Part shown: in pieces, positions 37,796 through 49,261 of the stretch
Numbering within the stretch: position 1 is the first letter of the stretch
Layout: every line of letters begins with the position of its first letter
Assembly: GCF_030549615.1 (NCBI RefSeq)
Contig: NZ_CP130832.1
Location: forward strand, 1,860,001 to 1,924,000
Length of the DNA: 64,000 nt
Source: Stenotrophomonas sp. 610A2
GTDB taxonomy: Bacteria > Pseudomonadota > Gammaproteobacteria > Xanthomonadales > Xanthomonadaceae
Reading direction: 5' to 3'
Notes under the pieces: generated by a model
The model's database searches: none
Seen by the model: only the letters and a program-made list of their open reading frames with translations
Told to the model about the DNA's origin: nothing
Made by a program: the position numbers and the translations under genes

Positions 37796-39133
37796 ATGGC
37801 ACACCACGAATCCAAGGGCCCGGTCGGACCGGCGCCGCTTCCGCACAATGTGGTCTACACCACGCTGCATTACGACACCCCGTGGTCGTACGAAAGCTAT
37901 CTGAAGACCGGTGGCTACGCCGCGCTGCGCAAGATCCTCGAAGAGAAGATCCCGCCGGCCGACGTCATCGAGATGGTCAAGCAGTCCGGCCTGCGTGGCC
38001 GTGGCGGTGCAGGCTTCCCGACCGGCCTGAAGTGGTCCTTCATGCCCAAGGGTGATGTGCAGAAGTACATCCTCTGCAACTCGGATGAATCCGAGCCGGG
38101 CACCTGCAAGGACCGCGATATCCTGCGCTACAACCCGCATTCGGTCGTGGAAGGCATGGCGATTGCCTGCTACGCCACAGGCTCGACCGCGGCGTACAAC
38201 TACCTGCGCGGTGAGTTCCACCACGAGCCGTTCGAGCACTTCGAGCAAGCCCTGGCCGATGCCTACAAGCACGGCTGGCTGGGCAAGAACGTGCTGGGCA
38301 GCGGTTGCGACATCGATATTTATGGCGCACTCGGCGCTGGCGCCTACATCTGCGGCGAAGAAACCGCACTGATGGAATCGCTGGAAGGCAAGAAGGGCCA
38401 GCCGCGTTACAAGCCGCCGTTCCCGGCCAATTTCGGCTTGTACGGCAAGCCGACCACGATCAACAACACCGAGACCTATGCCTCGGTGCCGGCGATCATC
38501 CGCAACGGCGCGGAGTGGTTCAAGAACCTGAGCCTGACCAACAACGGCGGCCCGAAGTGCTTCTCGGTCTCCGGCTGCGTGACCAAGGGCGGTAACTTCG
38601 AAGTTCCGCTGGGCACCAGCTTCGACGACTTGCTGGCGATGGCCGGTGGCCTGCGTCCGGGTCGCAAGCTGAAGGGCGCAATCCCGGGCGGCGTGTCGAT
38701 GCCGGTGCTGACCGCCGAGCAGCTCAACGGGCTGGCGATGGACTACGACACCATCCGTGCGCTGGGCTCGGGCCTGGGTTCGGGTGCCATCGTGGTGCTG
38801 GATGACAGCGTCTGCTGCGTCAAGTTCGCTTGCCGCATCAGCCAGTTCTTCCACAAGGAATCCTGTGGCCAGTGCACCCCGTGCCGCGAAGGTACCGGCT
38901 GGATGCACCGTGTGCTGGAGCGCATCGTCGCCGGCCAGGCCACGATGGAAGACCTGCACCAGCTGAAGACGGTTGCCGGCCAGATTGAAGGCCACACCAT
39001 CTGTGCGTTCGGTGAGGCGGCAGCGTGGCCGATTCAAGGCTTCCTGCGCCAGTTCTGGAACGAATTCGAGTACTACATCGTCAACGGTCATTCGATGGTT
39101 GACGGCAAGAAGGTGGAGACTGCTGCCGCATGA
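37796..39133 (+). CDS. nuoF: NADH-quinone oxidoreductase subunit F
   Basis: NADH-oxidising subunit with FMN and a 4Fe-4S cluster (N3). 445 residues; FMN/NADH-binding [10 protein letters not shown] and Y-I-C-G-E-E-T-A-L, and cluster ligands [12 protein letters not shown]. Overlaps nuoG by 4 bp (ATGA). Confidence 0.97.
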   Translation: MAHHESKGPVGPAPLPHNVVYTTLHYDTPWSYESYLKTGGYAALRKILEEKIPPADVIEMVKQSGLRGRGGAGFPTGLKWSFMPKGDVQKYILCNSDESEPGTCKDRDILRYNPHSVVEGMAIACYATGSTAAYNYLRGEFHHEPFEHFEQALADAYKHGWLGKNVLGSGCDIDIYGALGAGAYICGEETALMESLEGKKGQPRYKPPFPANFGLYGKPTTINNTETYASVPAIIRNGAEWFKNLSLTNNGGPKCFSVSGCVTKGGNFEVPLGTSFDDLLAMAGGLRPGRKLKGAIPGGVSMPVLTAEQLNGLAMDYDTIRALGSGLGSGAIVVLDDSVCCVKFACRISQFFHKESCGQCTPCREGTGWMHRVLERIVAGQATMEDLHQLKTVAGQIEGHTICAFGEAAAWPIQGFLRQFWNEFEYYIVNGHSMVDGKKVETAAA

Positions 39134-41364
39134 GCGCGCAACCGGTAAATCCCAATGTACCGCCGGATCACGTGACCATCGATATCGATGGTCAGTCCCT
39201 GGTCGTACCCAAGGGTTCGATGATCATCCAGGCCGCCGACAAGGCTGGCATCCCGATTCCGCGCTTCTGCTACCACGAGAAGCTGCCGATCGCCGCAAAC
39301 TGCCGCATGTGCCTGGTCGACGTTGAAAAGTCGCCCAAGCCGTCGCCGGCCTGCGCGACCCCGGTCATGGATGGCATGAAGATCCAGACCCGCAACGAAA
39401 AGGCACTCAAGTACCAGCGTTCGGTGATGGAGTTCCTGCTCATCAACCATCCGCTGGACTGCCCGATCTGCGATCAGGGCGGCGAGTGCGAGCTGCAGGA
39501 CGTGTCGCTGGGCTATGGCCGTTCGGTCAGCCGCTTCAACGAGCGCAAGCGCGTCGTGGTCGACGAGGACATGGGGCCGCTGGTCGCCACCGAGATGACC
39601 CGCTGCATCCAGTGCACCCGTTGCGTGCGCTTCACCGCTGAAGTCGCTGGCACCTACGAGCTGGGTGGCATGTCGCGTGGTGAAAACCTGCAGATCGGCA
39701 CCTACGACGGCAAGCCGTTGACCACCGAGCTGTCCGGCAACGTCATCGACGTTTGCCCGGTCGGCGCGCTGACCAACAAGGTGTTCCAGTTCAAGGCGCG
39801 CCCGTGGGAGCTGACCGCGCGCGAGTCGCTGGGTTACCACGACGCAATGGGCTCGAACCTGTTCCTGCACACCCGTCGCGGCGAAGTGCTGCGCGCGGTG
39901 CCGCGTGACAACGAGCTGGTCAACGAGTGCTGGCTGTCCGATCGCGATCGTTATTCGCACCAGGGCCTGTATGCGGCCGACCGCGCGGTCAAGCCGTTGC
40001 AGAAGGTCAATGGCGAGTGGAAGGAAGTGAGCTGGGCCGAAGGTCTGGCCGCTGCCCGCGAAATCTTCGAAGCCAACCGTGGCGACGAGCTCGGCGTGCT
40101 GGTGCACCCGGCAACCTCGAACGAGGAGGGCGCATTGCTGGCCCGCCTGGCCGCTGGCCTGGGTTCGAACAACATCGATCACCGCATCAACAACCGCGAC
40201 TTCTCCGACGCGCCGGTTGCCGAAGCGTTCGGCATGTCGCTGGCCGACATCGAACACGCCGATCAGATCGTCGTGCTGGGTAGCAATATCCGCCACGAAC
40301 TGCCGCTGCTGCATGCCCGCCTGCGCAAGGCGCAGACCGCCAACGGCGCCAAGATCCATTCGATCAACCCGGTCGATTTCGACTTCGCGTTCAAGCTGGC
40401 TGGCAAGCACATCGTTGCACCGTCGCGCTTCGTCGAGACGCTGGGCAATGCGGCGCTGGTCGACGCGGTGAAGGGCGGCAACAACACCGTCATCATCGTC
40501 GGCGCGATTGCCGAGAATCACCCGCAGGCTGCCAACATCCGCGCTGCTGTCAGCGCGTTTGCCGCAGCCACCGGCGCCAAGCTGTGCCGTATCCCGCAGG
40601 GTGCGAATGCCGTGGGCCTAGCCCAGGCTGGCGTGCTGCCGGCCGGCAAGGACGTCAATGCAATGCTGGCGCAGCCGCGCAAGGCCTATGCCCTGTACGG
40701 CATCGAGCCGGGCCTGGACTTCGCCGATACCGCCGCTGCCCGCAAGGCGCTGGCCGGTGCCGAGGTCGTGGCCTTCAGCCACTTCGCCTGCGCCTCGACC
40801 CGCGATGTGGCCGATGTGATCCTGCCGATCGGCGTGCTGCCGGAAATCGACGCGACGCTGACCAATCTGGACGGCCGCAACCAGGTCGCCCGTGCTGGCG
40901 GCAAGCTGCAGGGCGAGGCTCGTGAGGGCTGGCGCGTGCTGCGTGCGCTGGGTGGTGACATGCAGTTGGCCGGTTTCGGTTTCACCGATCTGGCAGGCCT
41001 GCGTGCCGGCCTGCAGCCGGTCTCGGTCAAGGTTGCCGCTTCAGCGCAGCCGCAACTGGCAGGCGAGGGCTTTGAGGTGGCTTCGACCCCGGCGATCTAC
41101 CGCACCGATGCCGTCGTGCGTCGTGCGCAGGCGCTGCAGTCGCATCCGCTCAACAATGATCCGCGCATCGTGCTCAACGCCGATGACGCTGCGCGTCTGC
41201 AGCTGAACGAAGGTCAGATGGCCAAGGTCGGTACCGACGCTGGTCGCGCCACACTGTCGGTTGTGGTCGACGCGCGCGTCGCCGCCGGTACGGTGTGGAT
41301 TGAATCGGGCCACGGCGCAACCGCGCCGCTGGGTGCCGCTCGGGTAACGGTGGTGGCTGCATGA
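39130..41364 (+). CDS. nuoG: NADH-quinone oxidoreductase subunit G
   Basis: The 75-kDa-type subunit that carries the electron chain from NuoF/E to NuoI. 744 residues. The N terminus has the 2Fe-2S ligands (R-F-C-Y-H and C-R-M-C), the His-ligated 4Fe-4S region ([14 protein letters not shown]), R-C-I-Q-C-T-R-C, and then a molybdopterin-oxidoreductase-like domain without catalytic function. A 4-bp overlap follows into nuoH. Confidence 0.96.
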   Translation: MSAQPVNPNVPPDHVTIDIDGQSLVVPKGSMIIQAADKAGIPIPRFCYHEKLPIAANCRMCLVDVEKSPKPSPACATPVMDGMKIQTRNEKALKYQRSVMEFLLINHPLDCPICDQGGECELQDVSLGYGRSVSRFNERKRVVVDEDMGPLVATEMTRCIQCTRCVRFTAEVAGTYELGGMSRGENLQIGTYDGKPLTTELSGNVIDVCPVGALTNKVFQFKARPWELTARESLGYHDAMGSNLFLHTRRGEVLRAVPRDNELVNECWLSDRDRYSHQGLYAADRAVKPLQKVNGEWKEVSWAEGLAAAREIFEANRGDELGVLVHPATSNEEGALLARLAAGLGSNNIDHRINNRDFSDAPVAEAFGMSLADIEHADQIVVLGSNIRHELPLLHARLRKAQTANGAKIHSINPVDFDFAFKLAGKHIVAPSRFVETLGNAALVDAVKGGNNTVIIVGAIAENHPQAANIRAAVSAFAAATGAKLCRIPQGANAVGLAQAGVLPAGKDVNAMLAQPRKAYALYGIEPGLDFADTAAARKALAGAEVVAFSHFACASTRDVADVILPIGVLPEIDATLTNLDGRNQVARAGGKLQGEAREGWRVLRALGGDMQLAGFGFTDLAGLRAGLQPVSVKVAASAQPQLAGEGFEVASTPAIYRTDAVVRRAQALQSHPLNNDPRIVLNADDAARLQLNEGQMAKVGTDAGRATLSVVVDARVAAGTVWIESGHGATAPLGAARVTVVAA

Positions 41365-42455
41365 ACGAGTTGCTGTTAAACGCGATCGACCCCTTGTTCC
41401 AGTGGTTCATGTCGCTGGGTGACATCGGCATCGTGCTGTGGACGGTGATCAAGATCCTCCTGATCGCCATGCCGGTGATCATTTCGGTTGCCTTCTACGT
41501 GCTGTGGGAGCGCAAGCTGATCGGCTGGATGCACGTGCGCCACGGGCCGATGTATGTCGGTCTGGGCGGCCTGCTGCAGGCCTTCGCCGACGTCACCAAG
41601 CTGCTGTTCAAGGAAATCATCGCCCCGGCCAGCGCACACAAGGCGATGTACATCATCGCGCCGCTGATCGTGCTGGCCCCGTCGTTCGCGGCGTGGGCAG
41701 TGGTCCCGTTCGACTACAAGCTGGTGCTGTCCAACGCCAACGTTGGTCTGCTGTACTTGCTGGCGATGACCTCGCTGGGCGTGTACGGCGTGATCCTCGC
41801 CGGTTGGGCCTCCAACTCCAAGTACGCCTTCCTCGGTGCGATGCGTTCGGCCGCACAGGTGGTCAGCTACGAAATCGCGATGGGCTTCGCCCTGGTTGGC
41901 GTGATGATCGCCGCCGGCAGCTTGAACCTGACCGACATCGTGCTGGCGCAGAAGGGTAATTCGGGTCTGTTCGACTGGTTCCTCCTGCCGCTGTTCCCGC
42001 TGTTCGTCGTGTACTGGGTGTCCGGCGTTGCCGAAACCAACCGCGCGCCGTTCGACGTGGTGGAAGGTGAATCGGAAATCGTTGCCGGCCACATGGTTGA
42101 GTACTCCGGCGGTGCGTTCGCACTGTTCTTCCTGGCCGAGTACGCCAACATGATCCTGGTCAGCTTCCTGATCTCGATCTTCTTCCTCGGTGGCTGGCTG
42201 AGCCCGCTCCAGGGTTGGATCACGGCCGACATCTCGCCGTGGATCAACTGGATCTGGACCGGCGGTTGGCCGTGGTTGCTGCTCAAGGTGCTGTTCTTCG
42301 CCAGTGCGTACATCTGGTTCCGTGCCAGCTTCCCGCGCTTCCGTTATGACCAGATCATGCGTCTGGGCTGGAAGGTGTTCATCCCGCTGACCATTTTCTG
42401 GATCGCGGTGACGGCACTGATGGTGTTCTACGGCGTGATCCAGAAGGGCGTTTGA
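41361..42455 (+). CDS. nuoH: NADH-quinone oxidoreductase subunit H
   Basis: Membrane subunit that joins the quinone pocket to the proton path. 364 residues with eight or so helices, the conserved [15 protein letters not shown] and the loop [15 protein letters not shown]. Three bases separate it from nuoI. Confidence 0.96.
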   Translation: MNELLLNAIDPLFQWFMSLGDIGIVLWTVIKILLIAMPVIISVAFYVLWERKLIGWMHVRHGPMYVGLGGLLQAFADVTKLLFKEIIAPASAHKAMYIIAPLIVLAPSFAAWAVVPFDYKLVLSNANVGLLYLLAMTSLGVYGVILAGWASNSKYAFLGAMRSAAQVVSYEIAMGFALVGVMIAAGSLNLTDIVLAQKGNSGLFDWFLLPLFPLFVVYWVSGVAETNRAPFDVVEGESEIVAGHMVEYSGGAFALFFLAEYANMILVSFLISIFFLGGWLSPLQGWITADISPWINWIWTGGWPWLLLKVLFFASAYIWFRASFPRFRYDQIMRLGWKVFIPLTIFWIAVTALMVFYGVIQKGV

Positions 42456-42458
42456 TTC

Positions 42459-42947
42459 ATGAATAAGATCACCCACTATTTCAAAAGCCTGCTGCTCCTG
42501 GAGTTGCTCGGCGGTTTGTGGCTGACGTTGAAATACACGTTCAAGCCCAAGTACACCGTGATGTACCCGATGGAGAAGTTCCCGCAGTCGCCGCGTTTCC
42601 GTGGCCTGCACGCCCTGCGCCGTTACCCCAACGGTGAAGAGCGCTGCATCGCCTGCAAACTCTGCGAAGCGGTGTGCCCGGCACTGGCGATCACCATCGA
42701 CTCGGCCAAGCGCGAAGACGGCACCCGCCGTACCACGCGCTACGAAATCGATCTGTTCAAGTGCATCTTCTGCGGCTTCTGCGAAGAAAGCTGCCCGGTG
42801 GACTCGATCGTCGAGACCCACATTCTCGAGTACCACTTCGAGAAGCGTGGCGAGAACGTCATCACCAAGCCGCAGCTGCTGGCAATTGGCGACCGGCTTG
42901 AAGCCGAAATCGCCGAGCGCCGTGCCGCCGACGCCGCCTTCCGCTGA
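42459..42947 (+). CDS. nuoI: NADH-quinone oxidoreductase subunit I
   Basis: Ferredoxin-like subunit with two 4Fe-4S clusters (N6a and N6b): [12 protein letters not shown] and [12 protein letters not shown]. 162 residues with an N-terminal amphipathic helix ([14 protein letters not shown]). Confidence 0.97.
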   Translation: MNKITHYFKSLLLLELLGGLWLTLKYTFKPKYTVMYPMEKFPQSPRFRGLHALRRYPNGEERCIACKLCEAVCPALAITIDSAKREDGTRRTTRYEIDLFKCIFCGFCEESCPVDSIVETHILEYHFEKRGENVITKPQLLAIGDRLEAEIAERRAADAAFR

Positions 42948-42956
42948 GGTCTTGAG

Positions 42957-43610
42957 ATGGATTGGGTAAATATTTGTTTCTGGTTCTTCTCCATCATTGC
43001 CGGCATTTCCGCGGCAGCGGTGATCAGTGTGCGCAACCCGGTGTACGCCGTGCTGTGCTTGATCCTGACCTTCTTCTCCATTGCCTGTGTCTGGTTGCTG
43101 GTGGGGGCGGAGTTCCTCGGCGTCACCCTGGTGCTGGTCTACGTCGGCGCGGTGATGGTGTTGTTCCTGTTCGTGGTGATGATGCTGGACATCGATACCA
43201 CCAACCTGCGTGAAGGCTGGGTGCGTTACCTGCCGGTCGGCCTGGTGGTCGCGGTGGTGATGCTGGTGCAGATGCTGACCCTGATCGGCGTCAAGGCACG
43301 TACTGCGCCGTTCCCGGTGGACAACGCTGCTGCGGTGGCTGCCGACACGTCCAACATCACTTGGCTGGCACGCAGCCTGTTCACTGAGTACCTGCTGCCG
43401 TTCGAGTTCGCGGCCGTGATCCTGACCGTCGCCGTGGTGGCAGCCGTGATGCTGACCCTGCGCCGTCGCGAAGGCCTGAAGACGCAGAACCCGACCGAGC
43501 AGACCATGACCAAGGCAAAAGACCGCCTGCGCATGGTCAAGATGGCCGCCGAAAAGCCGGTGGTGCAGGTCGATACGCAACATGACGGTGGCGAGGAGGC
43601 CAAGCCATGA
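42957..43610 (+). CDS. nuoJ: NADH-quinone oxidoreductase subunit J
   Basis: Membrane subunit with five helices; the third ([15 protein letters not shown]) carries the family pi-bulge region. 217 residues, with a polar C-terminal tail of about 40 residues. It overlaps nuoK by 4 bp (ATGA). Confidence 0.94.
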   Translation: MDWVNICFWFFSIIAGISAAAVISVRNPVYAVLCLILTFFSIACVWLLVGAEFLGVTLVLVYVGAVMVLFLFVVMMLDIDTTNLREGWVRYLPVGLVVAVVMLVQMLTLIGVKARTAPFPVDNAAAVAADTSNITWLARSLFTEYLLPFEFAAVILTVAVVAAVMLTLRRREGLKTQNPTEQTMTKAKDRLRMVKMAAEKPVVQVDTQHDGGEEAKP

Positions 43611-43912
43611 TTTCCCTGGGCCATATGCTCGCGCTGGGCGCGGTGATGTTCTGCATCAGCGTCGCCGGCATCTTCCTCAACCGCAAGAACATCATCGTGC
43701 TGTTGATGTCCATCGAACTGATGCTGCTGTCGGTGAACATCAACTTCATCGCCTTCTCGCGTGAGCTGGGCGACACCGCCGGTCAGCTGTTCGTGTTCTT
43801 CATCCTGACCGTGGCCGCAGCCGAAGCTGCAATCGGCCTCGCGATCCTGGTGACCTTGTTCCGTACTCGCCACACCATCAACGTGGGCGAAGTCGATTCG
43901 CTGAAGGGCTGA
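43607..43912 (+). CDS. nuoK: NADH-quinone oxidoreductase subunit K
   Basis: Small three-helix proton-channel subunit, 101 residues. The conserved buried glutamates are visible in [10 protein letters not shown] and [10 protein letters not shown]. Confidence 0.96.
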   Translation: MISLGHMLALGAVMFCISVAGIFLNRKNIIVLLMSIELMLLSVNINFIAFSRELGDTAGQLFVFFILTVAAAEAAIGLAILVTLFRTRHTINVGEVDSLKG

Positions 43913-43919
43913 TCCGAAG

Positions 43920-46034
43920 ATGGAAATCACTCTCTCCAAGAGTCTGTTGATTGCAGTGGTGCTTGCACCGCTGTTCGGCAGCATCATCGCCGGCCTGTTC
44001 GGTCGTCAGGTGGGGCGCAAGGGCGCCCAGTACATCACCATCCTGGGCGTGGCCATCAGCTTCGGGCTGTCGGCCTACATCTTCTCCCAGCTGTTGTGGG
44101 GTGGGGCGCAGCCTTACAACCAGAACGTCTACACCTTCTTTGAAGTCGGCCAGTACGCGGCCCACGTCGGTTTCATGATCGACCGTTTGACCGCGATGAT
44201 GATGGTGGTGGTGACCTTCGTGTCGCTGCTGGTCCACATCTACTCGATCGGCTACATGTCCGAAGACGACGGCTACCAGCGTTTCTTCAGCTACATCTCG
44301 CTGTTCACCTTCTCGATGCTCACCCTGGTGATGAGCAACAACTTCCTGCAGCTGTTCTTCGGCTGGGAAGCGGTGGGCCTGGTGTCGTACCTGCTGATCG
44401 GCTTCTACTTCAAGAAGCCCACGGCCATCTTCGCCAACATGAAGGCCTTCCTGGTCAATCGCGTTGGTGACTTCGGCTTCCTGCTCGGCATCGCCGGCAT
44501 CCTGTGGGCCTTCGGCTCGCTGGATTACGCCACCGTGTTCGCCAACGCCAGCACCGTGCTGGGCACCGAGCTGACTGGTCACGCGATGGTGCAGCTGATC
44601 GGCGACAACCAGTGGAGCGTGGCGACCATCATCTGCATCTGCCTGTTCATCGGTGCGATGGGCAAGTCGGCGCAGGTTCCGCTGCACGTGTGGCTGCCGG
44701 ACTCGATGGAAGGCCCGACCCCGATCTCGGCACTGATCCACGCCGCGACCATGGTCACCGCGGGCATCTTCATGGTGACCCGCATGTCGCCGCTGTTCGA
44801 GCTGTCGCAGACCGCGCTGGACTTCATCCTGTTCATCGGTGCCACCACCGCGTTCTTCACCGGCCTGATCGGCATCGTGCAGACCGACATCAAGCGCGTG
44901 GTTGCCTACTCAACCCTGTCGCAGCTGGGCTACATGACGGTTGCACTGGGCGTGTCGGCATACTCGGGCGCCGTGTTCCACCTGATGACCCACGCCTTCT
45001 TCAAGGCGCTGCTGTTCCTCGGTGCCGGTTCGGTGATCATGGGCATGCACCATGAGCAGAACATGATGAAGATGGGCGGCCTGCGCAAATACATGCCGAC
45101 CACTCACATCACGATGTGGATCGGTACGCTGGCCCTGGTCGGTACGCCGTTCTTCTCGGGTTTCTACTCGAAGGACACCATCATCGAAGCTGCGGCCATG
45201 CACGCGCATGCTGCCGATGCCGGTTGGGTTGCGTTGTACGGTTACTGGGCGGTGCTGGGCGGCGTGATCGTCACCAGCTTCTACAGCTTCCGCCTGCTGT
45301 TCCTGACCTTCTTCGGCAAGGAACGTTTCCGCGATGCGCATGACGATCACCACGGTGATCACGGCCATGGCCACGATGACCACCACGGTCATGGTGCCCA
45401 CGAGCCGCACGAATCGCCGCTGGTGGTGACGGTTCCGCTGGTCCTGCTGGCAATCCCGTCCATCCTGATTGGTTTCTTCACCATCGGTCCGATGCTGTTC
45501 GGTACCGGCTGGGACGGCCACGCCGCCGCCGCTGGCGTTCCGGGCCAGGCCATGTCGTTCTTCACCGGCATCGTCGATTTCTATGACCCGGCACGCGATA
45601 CGATTGCCGAGGTTGGCAAGGAGTTCTGGCACGGTTCGGTGGCCTATGCAGTACACGGCATGCAGATGCCGGCGTTCTGGCTGACGGTTGCAGGTTTCGC
45701 GCTGGCCTGGGTGTTCTACATCTGGAAGCCGGAACTGGCAGGACAGGCTCGCAAGACCCTGGCACCGGTGGTTTCGGTGCTGGAAAACAAGTACGGCTTC
45801 GACAAGCTCTGGATCGACGGCTTTGCCGGCGGTGGTGTGCAGCTCGGCAAGGCCGCCCGTGCCGTTGATAGCACGGTCGTTGATGGGGTGATGGTCAATG
45901 GTTCGGCGCGTCTGGTCGACCTGGCTGCCAACCTGTTGCGCCGCACCCAATCCGGTTTCCTCTACCACTACGCGTTCGCGATGATCATCGGTTTGATTGC
46001 CCTGTTGGGCGTGCTGATGCATTTCTGGCGTTGA
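43920..46034 (+). CDS. nuoL: NADH-quinone oxidoreductase subunit L
   Basis: Distal antiporter-like proton pump with the long lateral helix. 704 residues; F-F-G-W-E-A-V-G-L-V-S-Y-L-L-I-G-F carries the key Glu, and K-A-L-L-F-L-G-A-G and A-A-T-M-V-T-A-G-I-F are the channel motifs. Residues 474-497 form a loop with 11 histidines in 24 positions, mixed with Asp and Gly. The C-terminal helix region is complete. Confidence 0.96.
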   Translation: MEITLSKSLLIAVVLAPLFGSIIAGLFGRQVGRKGAQYITILGVAISFGLSAYIFSQLLWGGAQPYNQNVYTFFEVGQYAAHVGFMIDRLTAMMMVVVTFVSLLVHIYSIGYMSEDDGYQRFFSYISLFTFSMLTLVMSNNFLQLFFGWEAVGLVSYLLIGFYFKKPTAIFANMKAFLVNRVGDFGFLLGIAGILWAFGSLDYATVFANASTVLGTELTGHAMVQLIGDNQWSVATIICICLFIGAMGKSAQVPLHVWLPDSMEGPTPISALIHAATMVTAGIFMVTRMSPLFELSQTALDFILFIGATTAFFTGLIGIVQTDIKRVVAYSTLSQLGYMTVALGVSAYSGAVFHLMTHAFFKALLFLGAGSVIMGMHHEQNMMKMGGLRKYMPTTHITMWIGTLALVGTPFFSGFYSKDTIIEAAAMHAHAADAGWVALYGYWAVLGGVIVTSFYSFRLLFLTFFGKERFRDAHDDHHGDHGHGHDDHHGHGAHEPHESPLVVTVPLVLLAIPSILIGFFTIGPMLFGTGWDGHAAAAGVPGQAMSFFTGIVDFYDPARDTIAEVGKEFWHGSVAYAVHGMQMPAFWLTVAGFALAWVFYIWKPELAGQARKTLAPVVSVLENKYGFDKLWIDGFAGGGVQLGKAARAVDSTVVDGVMVNGSARLVDLAANLLRRTQSGFLYHYAFAMIIGLIALLGVLMHFWR

Positions 46035-46053
46035 CCTGTACGGAATAGAAGAC

Positions 46054-47565
46054 GTGTCGAACTGGCCTCTACTTAGTATTCTCATCTGGCTGCCGATCTT
46101 CGGCGGTGCGTTGATCCTCGCTCTGCGTAACGCCCAGGCTGCCCGTTGGGCATCGCTGGCGGTGGCATTGCTTACCTTCCTGCTCAGCCTCGGCTTGCTC
46201 AGCGGCTACGACCGCGGCGCTGCCGATGTGATGCAGTTCGTCGAACAGCATCCGTGGATCCCGGCGTTCGACATCGGTTACAACCTGGCCGTCGACGGCA
46301 TCGCCATTGCCCTGATCCTGCTGACCACGCTGATCGGCGTGCTGGCCTTGATCGGCGCCTGGGGCGTGGTCGACAAGCGCGTCAACCAGTACGTGGCTGC
46401 CTTCCTGATCCTGGAAGGCGTGACGGTCGGCATCTTTGCCGCCACCGACGCGATGCTGTTCTACGTGTTCTTCGAGGCCATGCTGATCCCGATGTTCCTG
46501 ATCATCGGCGTCTGGGGCGGTCCGCGTCGTATCTACGCGGCGATGAAGTTCTTCCTGTACACCTTCCTCGGCTCGGTGCTGATGCTGGTGGCACTGATCT
46601 ACCTGTACATGAAGGGCGGCAGCTTCCAGTTGGTCGACCTGTATCAGCTGCAGCTGTCGGGCAAAGAGCAGACCTGGATATTCTTCGCGTTCCTGATCGC
46701 CTTCGCGGTCAAGGTGCCGATGTTCCCGGTGCACACCTGGCTGCCGGACGCGCACGTTGAAGCACCGACCGCCGGTTCGGTGATCCTGGCCGCCATCGCA
46801 CTGAAGATTGGTGGTTACGGCTTCCTGCGCTTCAACCTGCCGATCGTTCCCGATGCCAGCCACGAGTGGGCATGGCTGGTGATCGCGTTGTCGCTGGTGG
46901 CGGTGATCTACGTCGGCCTGGTGGCGATGGTGCAGGACGACATGAAGAAGCTGATTGCTTATTCGTCGGTCGCGCACATGGGTTTTGTGACCCTGGGTAC
47001 CTTCATCGCGCTGTGGCTGGTACGTGATGCCGGCAACGCCGATGCAGCCCGTCTGGGCCTGCAGGGCGCCATGGTGCAGATGGTCTCGCACGGTTTCGTT
47101 TCCGGTGCGATGTTCTCCTGCGTTGGCGTTCTGTACGACCGCATGCATAGTCGCCGCATCGCCGATTACGGCGGCGTCGTGAACGTGATGCCGTGGTTTG
47201 CCGCCTTTGCATTGTTGTTCTTCATGGCCAACTCCGGCCTGCCGGGCACCAGCGGTTTCGTTGGTGAGTTCATGATCGTGCTGTCTGCGTTCCAGTGGAA
47301 TCCGCTGGTTGCGCTGGGTGCAGCGACCACGCTGATCATCAGTGCTGCTTATTCGCTGTGGCTGTACAAGCGCGTGTTCTTCGGTGAAGTGGGTAATGCC
47401 CACGTCGCCGAGCTGAAGGACATGAACGGCCGTGAGTGGCTGGTAATGACTGTGTTTGCCGTCGGTACGCTGGTGCTGGGCTTCTATCCCAAGCCGCTGA
47501 CCGACCTGATGGAGCCGTCCATCGCCCATCTGGCGATGCAGATCGCTTCGAGCAAGCTGCTGTAA
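46054..47565 (+). CDS. nuoM: NADH-quinone oxidoreductase subunit M
   Basis: Second antiporter-like proton pump, 503 residues. F-F-E-A-M-L-I-P-M-F-L-I-I-G-V-W-G-G holds the conserved Glu, and A-P-T-A-G-S-V-I-L-A-A-I-A-L-K-I-G-G-Y-G is the central channel. The start is GTG (GTG TCG AAC TGG), 19 bp after nuoL. Confidence 0.96.
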   Translation: MSNWPLLSILIWLPIFGGALILALRNAQAARWASLAVALLTFLLSLGLLSGYDRGAADVMQFVEQHPWIPAFDIGYNLAVDGIAIALILLTTLIGVLALIGAWGVVDKRVNQYVAAFLILEGVTVGIFAATDAMLFYVFFEAMLIPMFLIIGVWGGPRRIYAAMKFFLYTFLGSVLMLVALIYLYMKGGSFQLVDLYQLQLSGKEQTWIFFAFLIAFAVKVPMFPVHTWLPDAHVEAPTAGSVILAAIALKIGGYGFLRFNLPIVPDASHEWAWLVIALSLVAVIYVGLVAMVQDDMKKLIAYSSVAHMGFVTLGTFIALWLVRDAGNADAARLGLQGAMVQMVSHGFVSGAMFSCVGVLYDRMHSRRIADYGGVVNVMPWFAAFALLFFMANSGLPGTSGFVGEFMIVLSAFQWNPLVALGAATTLIISAAYSLWLYKRVFFGEVGNAHVAELKDMNGREWLVMTVFAVGTLVLGFYPKPLTDLMEPSIAHLAMQIASSKLL

Positions 47566-47601
47566 GCGGCCCGTCGAGAGTATTGATTCCAGGATTTGAT
47601 G

Positions 47602-49059
47602 ATGACCACGCCGACGCCTCTGCCGTTGACCACGACCGACCTGCTGCCATTGCTGCCCGAACTGGTAGTGATTGGTGGTGCCTTTGCCCTGCTGATCCTT
47701 GATCTGTTCATCAGCAACCGCCACAAGGTCTGGACCCACTTCATCTCGGTGGCCATCCTCGCCGTCGCCTTCATCATGCTGTTGAACGGCGTGGGCGGGC
47801 AGGGGGATGTGTTCCACGGGATGTTCATCCGTGACAACGCCGCTGATGTGATGAAGACGGTGGTGGTGCTGGTCAGCGGCCTTAGCCTGGTCTATGGCTG
47901 GAGCTACCTGCGCGAGCGCAACCTGTACCAGGGCGAGATCCCGGTGCTGATCCTGTTTGCCACCGCCGGCATGATGATCCTGGTCTCGGCCGGCAGCCTG
48001 CTGATGGTTTACCTGGGCCTGGAGCTGCTGGCGCTTTGCTCCTACGCACTGGTCGCCAGCAATCGTGAGAACAAGCTCGCTGCCGAAGCCGGCATGAAGT
48101 ACATCGTGCTTGGTTCGCTGGCCTCGGGCCTGCTGCTGTACGGCATGTCGCTGGTCTACGGCGCCACCGGCTCGCTGCATCTGGACGTGATCCATGCATC
48201 CATTGCCCAGTCCGATGAACGCCTGCTGCTGTTGACCGGCGCGGTGTTCATGGTTGCCGGCGTTGCCTTCAAGCTGGGCGCTGCCCCGTTCCACATGTGG
48301 CTGCCCGACGTTTACCAGGGTGCCCCGGCGCCGATCGCGCTGTTCATCAGCTCGGCACCGAAGCTGGCCGCGTTCGGCATGGCTTACCGCCTGCTGGAAA
48401 TGGGCGTTGGCCCGCTGTCGACCGAGCTGCAGTACGTGCTGGCTGGCCTGGCCGCGCTGTCGCTGGTCATCGGCAACCTGATGGCCATCGCCCAGACCAA
48501 CCTGAAGCGCATGCTGGCTTACTCGACCGTGTCGCACATCGGCTTCCTGCTGATGGGCATCGCCGGTGGTGGCGAGGCGGGCTATTCGGCCGCGCTGTTC
48601 TACGCCATCGCCTACGCCATCATGTCGACCGCTGCATTCGGCGCGATCATCGTGCTGTCGCGTGCTGGCTTCGAGGCCGAGAACATCGAGGACTTCAAGG
48701 GCCTGAACGCACGCAGCCCGTGGATGGCTGGTCTGGTCCTGTGCATCATGGCGTCGCTGGCAGGCATTCCGCCGTTCCTCGGCTTCTGGACCAAGTTGTC
48801 GGTGCTGAGTGCGGCCGTCAACGGTGGTCTGTTGTGGCTGGCGCTGGTCGGTGTGCTGTGTGCGGTGGTTGGTTGCTTCTACTACCTGCGCGTCATCAAG
48901 GTCATGTACTTCGATGAGCCGGTGGGCGAGCCGCTGCCGCGTAACAACGACCGGATCCTGGGTATCGTATTGGGTGTGAATTCCATCCTGTTGCTGTTCC
49001 TGCCGCTGGGCCTGGGCCCGGTGATGGAATGGATGCGCAATTCTTTTGCACATTTGTAA
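47602..49059 (+). CDS. nuoN: NADH-quinone oxidoreductase subunit N
   Basis: Third antiporter-like pump, 485 residues; G-L-E-L-L-A-L-C-S-Y-A-L-V-A and F-K-L-G-A-A-P-F-H-M-W-L-P-D-V-Y are the conserved parts. TTG 47596, ATG 47599 and ATG 47602 are consecutive; 47602 is chosen because it puts the AGGA site at 7 bp. Last gene of complex I. Confidence 0.95.
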   Translation: MTTPTPLPLTTTDLLPLLPELVVIGGAFALLILDLFISNRHKVWTHFISVAILAVAFIMLLNGVGGQGDVFHGMFIRDNAADVMKTVVVLVSGLSLVYGWSYLRERNLYQGEIPVLILFATAGMMILVSAGSLLMVYLGLELLALCSYALVASNRENKLAAEAGMKYIVLGSLASGLLLYGMSLVYGATGSLHLDVIHASIAQSDERLLLLTGAVFMVAGVAFKLGAAPFHMWLPDVYQGAPAPIALFISSAPKLAAFGMAYRLLEMGVGPLSTELQYVLAGLAALSLVIGNLMAIAQTNLKRMLAYSTVSHIGFLLMGIAGGGEAGYSAALFYAIAYAIMSTAAFGAIIVLSRAGFEAENIEDFKGLNARSPWMAGLVLCIMASLAGIPPFLGFWTKLSVLSAAVNGGLLWLALVGVLCAVVGCFYYLRVIKVMYFDEPVGEPLPRNNDRILGIVLGVNSILLLFLPLGLGPVMEWMRNSFAHL

Positions 49060-49068
49060 TAAAAAACG

Positions 49069-49180
49069 TTACAAAACTGCGCGAAGTGTGTATTATTCAC
49101 CTCCTGAGTTGACGGCCTCGCTGCCCAGCGGCAAGGCCGGAATCACTTGATAAGTGATTCAACCGGAAGGGTTTTTCCGG
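49069..49180 (+). promoter_or_regulatory. nuo 3' region: tandem hairpins and a possible distal promoter
   Basis: After nuoN the gap holds CGGCCT/AGGCCG with an inner stem (49113-49139), a perfect 9-bp stem GAATCACTT/AAGTGATTC with GAT loop (49140-49160), and CCGGAA/TTCCGG (49163-49180). None has a downstream T-run. TTACAA (49069) with TATTAT (49091), 16 bp apart, could be an additional promoter. Confidence 0.45.
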
Positions 49181-49221
49181 GTTTCTCCAGTGTCTTGTGA
49201 GAAACGCGAAGTAAATAAGTC

Positions 49222-49250
49222 TTGCATTATCGACTTGGTTACTTCATAAT
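49222..49250 (+). promoter_or_regulatory. Sigma70-type promoter of the tRNA-fMet-rimP-nusA unit
   Basis: TTGCAT (49222-49227), a 17-bp spacer and CATAAT (49245-49250). Transcription would begin around 49257, five bases before the mature tRNA end. Confidence 0.75.
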
Positions 49251-49261
49251 TCCGCTTCTGA

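Noticed and set aside
46069..49053. Long minus-strand open frame opposite nuoM and nuoN (994 codons)
   Set aside because: A shadow of GC-rich codon use in two highly conserved complex I genes; the translation is His/Gln/Arg-rich with no domain.
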